Below, piece by piece: positions 48,301 through 57,300 of a DNA stretch of 64,000 nucleotides. The first letter of the stretch is position 1. Every line of letters starts with the position of its first letter. The notes under the pieces were generated by a model. That model was not told the DNA's origin and ran no database searches. It worked only from the letters and a program-made list of their open reading frames with translations. The position numbers were made by a program, and so were the translations under genes. Source of the stretch: Castor canadensis (taxonomy: Eukaryota > Chordata > Mammalia > Rodentia > Castoridae); NCBI RefSeq assembly GCF_047511655.1, contig NC_133398.1, positions 39,437,638 to 39,501,637 on the forward strand. Reading direction: 5' to 3'.

Positions 48301-51300
48301 CGATATATATTGCAAATTGAGAACTACACTGTTATAATTTTATTTAGGGACGTATCTATTAAAGATGCTGAGAAAAGAGAGCAAGCATATAGTTTGTTAT
48401 GTTGTTCTTATTTACCATTTCTGGTTTTCCTCATTTATTCTCGGGGGTTTGAGTTACCATCTGGTATAATTTCCTTATTCCAATAAAATTTTGATCCCTT
48501 CTACCTCCTTTGTGCTAGTACCATCAGATATATTTCTGCACGTTATAGGACTACTGTATATATATTACACAAGGGCTTCTCTTTTATGCAATTGCTTTTA
48601 AAATCAGTTGGAAGAGAAAGAAATATTTATACTCTCCTTTATAATTATATAACTACTTGTACCAGTACTCTTTTATTTTTTCATATAGATTTGAAATTCC
48701 ATCTGGGTTTACTTGCTTTTAACCTCCAGAATTTCTTTTACTATTTATTGTAAGAAATATCTGTCTACTAGAAGTGAATTCTCAAGTTTTTGTTGGCCTT
48801 TTTTTTTTTTTTGGAGGATCTGAGAATTGAACCCATGGCTAGTGCATGCCAGGCAAGTGAGCTATACTTTCATTTCCTAGATATAAGATTTTTTTTTTTT
48901 GGAGAGGGGACGTTTGAACTCAGAGCTTTGAGACTGCAAAGCAGGCACTCTACCACTTGAGCTATACCGCCAGTCCATTTTACTCTGGTTACTGTGGAGA
49001 TGGGGGTCTCGCAAACGATTTGCCCAGGCTGGCCTCAAACTGTGATTCTCCCAATTTCAGCCTTCCAAGTAGTTAGGATTATATGCATGAGCCATTGGCA
49101 CCAGGCTAGATATAATTCTTGGTCAGCAGTTTTTCCTTTCATAACTTTGAATATGTCATCCCACTATCTTCTGTCTGTAATATGTTCTCCATTGTTTCTG
49201 ATGAGAAACCCAACTGTCAGTCTTACAGAAGTTCATTTGTATGTAATAAGTCATTTTTCTCTTGCTGCTTTTAATATTTTTTCCTTGTCTTTGGCTTTCA
49301 GTATTTTTATTACATGTCTAGTGTGGATCTCTCTGTGTTTATCCTACTTGGAGGGTTTTTTTTTTATATATAAATTTATTAGTATATATTCATTATACGG
49401 GGGGGGGGATTCATAGTGACAATTCCTATTAGTCTTATATTGTACATTAGTTACATTGCCCCCATCGTCTCTCCCCTCCACCCCCTCCCCACCCCACTTA
49501 AAGAAATTGTAAGAGGTTTCTTAGTTCTGTTTCATATAGGTATCTGACTACTTGGAGTTCTATGACTTTCTTGATGTTTTTTCTATAAATTCAAATGCTT
49601 TTTCTTCTCATCAAAACACCTGTATCAAAATTTTGTATCCATTATTTCTCCAAATATTTTTCCTCTTCTTCTATCTCTTTCTTATATTCCCACCACATGT
49701 ATGTCTATGTGCACATACATGAGGCGCTGTTCAATTTTCTTTATTCTATTTTCTTTCTGTCCTTTGGATTATGTATCTATCAGTCTATCCTCAGATTAAC
49801 TGATCATATCTTCTATCAGATCAAATTCACTGAGGAGCCCTTTAATGAATTTTTTCACTTTAGTTTTTGTACTTTAAACTCTAGAATTTCCATTTGGTTC
49901 TTTTTTGTTTGTTTTGTTTTGGTTTTTTGAGATAGCATCTTTATATAGTCCAGTTTGGTCTCAACTCACAATCCTCCTGTCTCAGTCTCCTGAATGCTGA
50001 GATTACAAACTGTGTATACCACACCCAGCCATTTGGTGCTTCTGCTATCTTTATATCTTCCTTTACCTCTTTAAGCAGTGTTTCTCCTTCAATTCATTGA
50101 ACATATTTATGGGTATTTTAAAGTCTTTACTAAGTCTAACATCTGGTTAATCTTACAAGTAGTTTTTGTTGCCTGTTTTTTTTCCCAGTTTCTTTGTATA
50201 TCTCATAATTTTTCTTGGAAACTAGACATTTTAGCCAATATGTTATAGCAACTCTGGATATTGTTTCCCCTTTCCACCTTTATTTTTTTTTTAAATGTGT
50301 TATATATTTGTTTTGTGATTTGGCCAGACTACCTTAGTGAAGTCCATTTTCCATCCTATAGTATGAAGCTATAGGTATTATTCTTTGGACAATATAGCCT
50401 CGGGGATGCACATTCACCCTAGGATCACAGTGGTTTTAGTGAGGCTTTCTTTGACTTTATTTTTTTGTTTTCAGTGGTACTGGGATTTGAGGTAGTCTGT
50501 CCCTCCTAGTGAGATAAGATAACCCTTGACTGGGAGCTGAGGAAAGAGAAAGTCCCATCTTCTTGGCCATACTCAACAACCTGAGTGGAGGGCTGGCAGA
50601 GTGGCTCAAGTGATAAGAGTGCCTGCCTAGCAAGAATGAGGCTCTAAGTTCAAACTGTAGGACCACCAACCCCCCTCAGCCCCCGCCTCCAAAAAAAAAA
50701 AACTGAAACAAAACAAAAAACCCATCCTGAGTGGAGGTTTTGTCAAGTTAAGAAAGAGAGGATGAGTGGGGCTAAATACCACAGTCTTGCTGTTGTTTAC
50801 TTAAGTTTTAGTAGATTTTCTCTTTTTCTTTCTTTTTTTTCAGATAGGGTCTCAATATGGAGCCTAGGCTGTCCTAGAACTTGAAGTCTTCCCGCATCAG
50901 CAACTGTACTGCTGAGATTACAAGGATCTGCCACCATGTCTGGCAGGTACAGTGTATTTTCTTAAATAAATTTCTCTTCATTTTGATGTATGCCCTTAAG
51001 AACAAGTCCCTGGGACATTAAATGGTTGCTTTATTATAGTTTTCCTCAACTTTGCTCATCCAGCTGGGGAGTAGAACCATGGTGATCTCCTAATACTAAC
51101 CATCCTGAGAGTAGAACTGCACTCATAGTTTCCTGTACTGAAGCTATACCTCTGGGATAGAAATTTCCTACTGGATGAGATACTAAAAGACTTAAAGAAG
51201 CTTTCTAGATAGATTAGATCAACAAACTAGCATCACTGTTACCATTAGTCATGTTTATATTGTCTTTAAGCTCTTTAGTTCAACTCAGCACAGTTTCTCA

Positions 51301-54300
51301 TGACAAAAATCTGCTGTGGGTACATTCTAGGCAAGCACTCTGCTACTGAGCTACACACTCACTCCTCCTGACCAAAGTTTCTGGTTTTACTTCTGAAGTG
51401 CTGTGGATTGTAGATAAGTGCTCTGACACTGAGCTATACCCCCAACTCACTGTCAAAATTTTTAATAATCCCAAGGATATTGCCCTGCTCTATTACACTT
51501 TCTGGGCACTGAAGATGGATATGTTTACACTTCCAAAAAGAGAGACTCTGATCCTTTTTGCTAAATCAAACATATACAAATACTTTTTTTTTTTTTTTTG
51601 GTGGTACTAGGGCTTGAACTCAGGTCCTTCACCTTGAGCCACTCCACCAGCCCTATTTTTGTGAAGGGTTTTTTGAGATTGTGTCTTGCGAACTGTTTGC
51701 CCGGGATGGCTTCCATCCGCCTGCCTTCTGAGTAGCTAAAATTACAGGTGTGAGCCATCAGCATGCAGTGCATGTTTTTAAATTTATTTGTTCACAGAGA
51801 CAAGGTTGGACATTTCCAAAAGAATTTAAATTTCTAAGAAATTAGGAAAATACTGACCAGAAGTATATATTATTATATTATACAAAATATGCTGGGTCTG
51901 GGGACCTAAAGCAGGTGAGTGAATATCTCATCCCCCATGGAGAGCACTATGAGCCCTGCACCCTGAGGAGATACACGGTCTCATAACAGAAGGCTTTAAA
52001 GGTCATTTCCCCCAACAAGGGGCAAATAGGCCAGATTATCAAAGAAAGCCAATATGCGAATCCATGGCAAATGAAAAGAACCCACCTAACCCTTACCCTA
52101 ACCCAGAGTTAAAGCGTCCATAAAAAGCCTCAGCCTTCACCTGAGCAGGGAGCCACCAGTTTCCAGGCTCCACTGCACTGCTCTAGTTGTAGCCTTCTTT
52201 CTCTAATAAATCCTACTTTGTGTGCCGACCTTGTTGTCCCACGAGTCAATCTGCTGCCTCACAAGGCAAGAACTCTCGACTGGCCCGCAACAGATACATT
52301 ATTAACTAAAAAAGTGAATTAAAGTGCATATGGTACAATTGCATTTATGAAAAATCAAAAGTTAGATATCTGTAGTATAAATATATAGGCATATAAATAC
52401 ATAGAAGATTGGCTAGAAAGCTCTGTACTCATCAGTAGTTATCTCTGGGGGCAGACAGGAGGTGATGTGTGGAAAACAAATTTTCTTGTCTGAGGTTTTT
52501 AATACTGAGAATGCATTACATTTTCATCAAAACAATTAAGGGAAAATTTAAAAAGGAAAGGAAAAATAAGTAAAAATGAATAAATAAAAATCTGCTTAGA
52601 GGCTGGGGAAATAGCTGAGTGGTAGAGCGCTTGCCCAGCCTGTGCTAGGCTCTGGATTCCATCCCCAGCACAGGGGTAAAAATTTGCTGAGGTACAGGAA
52701 TTACCTTATAATTCCTTGATCTGGTATTTATCCCCAAAGTCTGTAACTGACAGTTACTACCCTACTCTTATTCAAATGTCCTTGCAGTACTTATTTCACA
52801 TTTCCCTTTTCTCTTACTGCCAATAGAATCATGTGAGCCTGAGTAGAATTTCTAGTCATTATATATGAAATTCTCACAAAACTGGCCCTTGTTTTTTCTG
52901 AAAAGGTAAGACCTTTAACATTCTTCATTTAGAAACCATCTTATATCCATTTCATAGATATATTTTCATGACAGGCAGAGAACCAAGAAAAAAATTCACT
53001 GTATTAGTACAGTATTAAAATATGAGAACAAATAATTTCTCTTGTACACATAATTTTAAAATCAGATGAGAAAAAAGTTAGAGTGCTCTGTTGATTTCTG
53101 CTTGTACTTAAAAACAATGTGAAATCTCTCTTTTTAATAAAATGGAAACCAAACCAAACCTGTCTAGTTTTACCTAAAACATACATGGTTAGAGAAGTAT
53201 CTTTCCTGTTCAGTCTCAGTTGCCTACTTTCATTTTTCTAAATTCATGGCCTTTAAAAAACTCACTCAGAAGATATGTTGCTAAAACCACATGTACATAT
53301 CTGACTAAGATAGGTTCAGTTAGAAACTCAGTCTATTATTTTATATCTAATTCTAACGAACCTTTTCTGGTTTCTATTTTAATCAAAAGCCACAGATTAG
53401 AAGAAAGGGGGAAGACACTAAAGACTGGCAAGCAGGTATACTAAAAGTACTGACAAGAAAATAAACAACAAAAAGCTTCAACAAGCATGTAAAACAATTC
53501 AAAGTGGTATGGCGCAAAGAGCCTAAGAAAATCTCAGCAGGCCTTGAAGGCATCATTGCATTCTGTGAAACAGGTTCATGAAAATTATGACTCTGAGTCA
53601 ACTGGGGAAAACATTTACATTCATGAACCTCTGCTTAAAGGAGCGAACTTAAATTTTAGAGAAGTGTTCATCCAAATGATGTTCAATAGGTGTTATCCTC
53701 AGCTATATGGGAAGCTTAGCTATATGACATTCTTTGAATGGTCTAACTGCTGAAATTTTATTGTACTTTACAATTTTAATTCTTAAACATCCTACCCCGT
53801 TATCTTAGTATGTTTCTATTAGAGGAAAAGGCACTTAAAGACTTGCTGAACCCTGGATTAGTAAAAGTACTAATAAAACTAAGTGTTTATAGCAGAGTAA
53901 GCTGCTAAGAGGAATCCTAATGTCCCCCATGGAATAGTATCTCACCAGTTACTCAGAGTTGGCAAGAAAATACCTGAATTGGAGAGATCACTTGGGGAAG
54001 TGTGTATTTTCATAAGTATATTTTGAGGAGGAAAAGAAAACTACACATATAAGTATGATCATAATATTTAGAAGAACTGCTGATATTACAACTGGTATTT
54101 AATACTACTTTGCAAAAAAAATGTTATTTCTGCCAAACATTTACATGGATATTTTTAAAGCCAACTTTTACCTGTGGAACCACAAGGCAGAGGCTTGCCA
54201 CATACTTTTCCACATGAAGGGACAGGATCCATGCATGTTTTCCGACTACTACTTCCAAGTTCTAGCAATTGGCTGAGCGGAGTTTGGCCACAAGGGCAAA

Positions 54301-57300
54301 AGCGCACCAGATGGGGGAGCCGTGGGCAAGGCTGACAGGGCTGAGGGTGGCACACTTGAGAACATGTATGGCTGCCACATTTCAAGTCCCTATTAAGAAA
54401 AACAAGCTATTACATAAGTGTCACATAAAACACAGCTTTATTCTAGCTGAGGAAAATGTAAAACCTTACTTGCCACATATCTTTAAACAGCTGAAATCCC
54501 CAAATCCATCAGATTTTCCTGTGTCTGTTCCACATAACACATCTCGAGAAGTGCTGCCACAGTAGCATACTTAAAGACACAATTTCAAAAGCAACAGATT
54601 AGTGACCTGTATGTGTTCTTAAAATATTCCAAACAATCTCTAAGAAAATACAAAATGCTCTTCATTCAAGTATTGATCAGACCTGATGGTTTATATAGTA
54701 GCTCTTAGACTCACCTAAGAGCTTCACACAGGAATAAATTAAAAATGGCCTGTTACTCTGCCAATATCTCATAGTGCCTCTGAAGCACATTCTGAGAACA
54801 GCATTATTGTAAAGCAACCCCCAATTAAGGGAACACAATCCGGTCCTAAGGCCATGACAGAACACCATGGATTGGGTGGCTCCCTGGGAAGACGCCATAG
54901 AGGATGGACAAGCTGAGCTGGTAGTAGTGGTAAAGGGGTTGAGACTTGAACTTCCTATCCTCACTTCAGCATAGATTTGATAATTTATATACTGGGGTTC
55001 ACATAAAATGTTAAAAAAGGTCCCTGTGACTGACAAAAAAATTAAAAATAATGAAAATAGAAAATCCTTAATAATTTAAATACTACTAATTTAAATTTGA
55101 AGTAATCATATTTGGGAATTCATACTAAGTAAAAAGTTTCAAAATGAAACTTTTTAAGGAGTTATGTTTATAATGTGTTAACATGTAACAGTCCTAAAAA
55201 GGATTCATTTTCATCAATTTACATAATTTTTCTGATAAGTATCATTTTATATGATTTATTAAAAATGAAAGCTTATAAATCTATGCAGGAATACATAATA
55301 AATGATGACCAGAAGAGTTGAAATTAAATTGAAATTTTATAGATCTAATGATAATTTCCTTTTTCCAAGGACAATTTAGGTAAACTGTAGCACAGAAAAT
55401 CAACATCAGAATAAATGTAATAGTATAGGAACATATCAAATCTTAAAAATCACGTATGTAATAAATGAAACAGAATGTTTCTAATAAAACATTAGAAATA
55501 ATATTCAAAAATTAAAGTGTATTAAACAGAACCCAAAATGTCCATTGACACATGAGAAGTCTCAAGTCACTGAAGACATAATCAAGAGTCAAGATTTTTA
55601 AAGTATACAACCCACCTTTGATTTCATCTCCTGTTCTAAAATTTATTCATCCATTCAATAAAAAGATACTAGATGAATTAATATATAGATATAGGAAGTG
55701 GAAACAATATTTGCCAATCAATGAGTTGGTAAATGAATCCTAGCAAATGGTGTTTGAATTCAGGAGCTTCAGGTTGTTGGGCAGGTGCTCTACCACTTGA
55801 GCCACACCCCAAGCCCACAACTGGGAGCTTCTTTGCCAAGTCTCTGCTCAAACAGAACAGAGGGATTTTTGTCAGAAGTAATGAACAGAGAGCTATGAAC
55901 TGAGTTGATTAAAGGTAGGAAAATTGTGACAATAAAAACAAAATGGAGTCCCTAGTCAATAAGGAAATAACCTGAGTACAGTATCAAAAAGAGACAGAAC
56001 TATGAGTTGGTGTCAACAGCATTATGAGTTAGAGCTGATGGAACAGTAATAAGGAACCAGACTGTCTGGAGGAATGACTTTATCAGCATGAATATGTTAA
56101 GCATTTTATCAACATATGAGTAAATACCCAGAAGGAGTGCCTATTAAATCTCCAGATAAGGCTGAAAGGGATCCCAGAAGAATTACCACTCAAAAAGATA
56201 AACTGCACATGTGGCCAAAATAGTTTACACATGCCTAAGGCCTAGCAACTCAGTTTAAGATTAGCCTGGGGAAGACCTGTGTGAGACCCAGTCTCAAAAA
56301 AAAACAAACCAAACCAACCAACCAACCAAACAAAAACCCACCCTAACTTACCGATCCCTTTTTCAGTTGATGGACATTTGGGTTGTTTCTAGTTTGGAGT
56401 TTTTATGAACACACATTCCTGTACTGTTGTGATGTAGGTATGCAAATACCAAAGAGTGGAATGGATGGGTTTTAGGATACATACAGGTTTAATTTTATAA
56501 GAAAATGCCACCAGATGTGGTGATACATGCCTGTAATCCTAGCTACTCAGGAGGCAAGAACAGGAGGTTCATGAGTTCCAGGCCAGCTAACGAAAAAAGG
56601 AAACTGCCAAACAAATATCCAAAGTGGTTTTACCATTTTACACATCTGCTGGCAATGTATGAGAATTCTAGTTGCTGTCCTCTGCCAACATTTTGTCATT
56701 AGTCCTTTTTATTTTAGCCATCCTAAATGAGATACCTCATTATGAGTTTGGGATTCCCCGCCCCTTCCTTTGACCCTCCCTCCTTATTATGGATTTTTGT
56801 AAGACAGTTTGATTGCAAGGTAATTCACATACCATATAATTCCAGAAAAGTTCACAAGCATTGTTAGCTGGTGTGTAGACCACTTACCCTGGTTCAGTAT
56901 GATCCGACATGGCTGGCATTGACCCCCATGGCACAACTCTGCACAGTGGTGTTGACCACAGTTCAAAATATTTTCACATGGGTTAGAACAGTGGACTGAA
57001 ACAGCCTGACCACAGCGAACTGTGTGCCTATAAAGATAGTAGATATAAATACAACATCATTCTAAAAGTTCCTATTGTATAGATAAACTAACACTGAACT
57101 CCAAGCCATCCCAAGGTTTTCTATATCTTCTTTCTTCAATTTTTTTTTTTGGTGGTACTGGGGTTTTAACTCAGAGGTTCACACTTGTAGGTAGAGGCTC
57201 TACCAATTGAGCTATAGCTCCAGTTCTTTTTACTCTGGTTATTTTGGAGATAGATAGGGTCTTGCTTTTTGCCTGGACTGCAATCCTCCTACTTGTACTT

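Larger units (their letters stand above)
47920..50270 (-). mobile_element. Ancient L1-like relic, antisense, with nested insertions
   Basis: A T-rich stretch resembling, from memory, the antisense 3' end of old mammalian L1 (L1M): TAATCCATTCACATTCAGTA, TGGTTGCTCTAAGGCTTACT, ACTCTAGAATTTCCATTTGG, GAAACTAGACATTTTAGCC. It is broken by SINEs (48805-49110, 49905-50030) and a younger insertion at 49354-49547. No coding capacity remains. Confidence 0.55.

Noticed and set aside
48169..48486. 105-codon hydrophobic frame that looks like membrane helices
   Set aside because: It lies in T-rich antisense L1 relic; hydrophobicity follows base composition.
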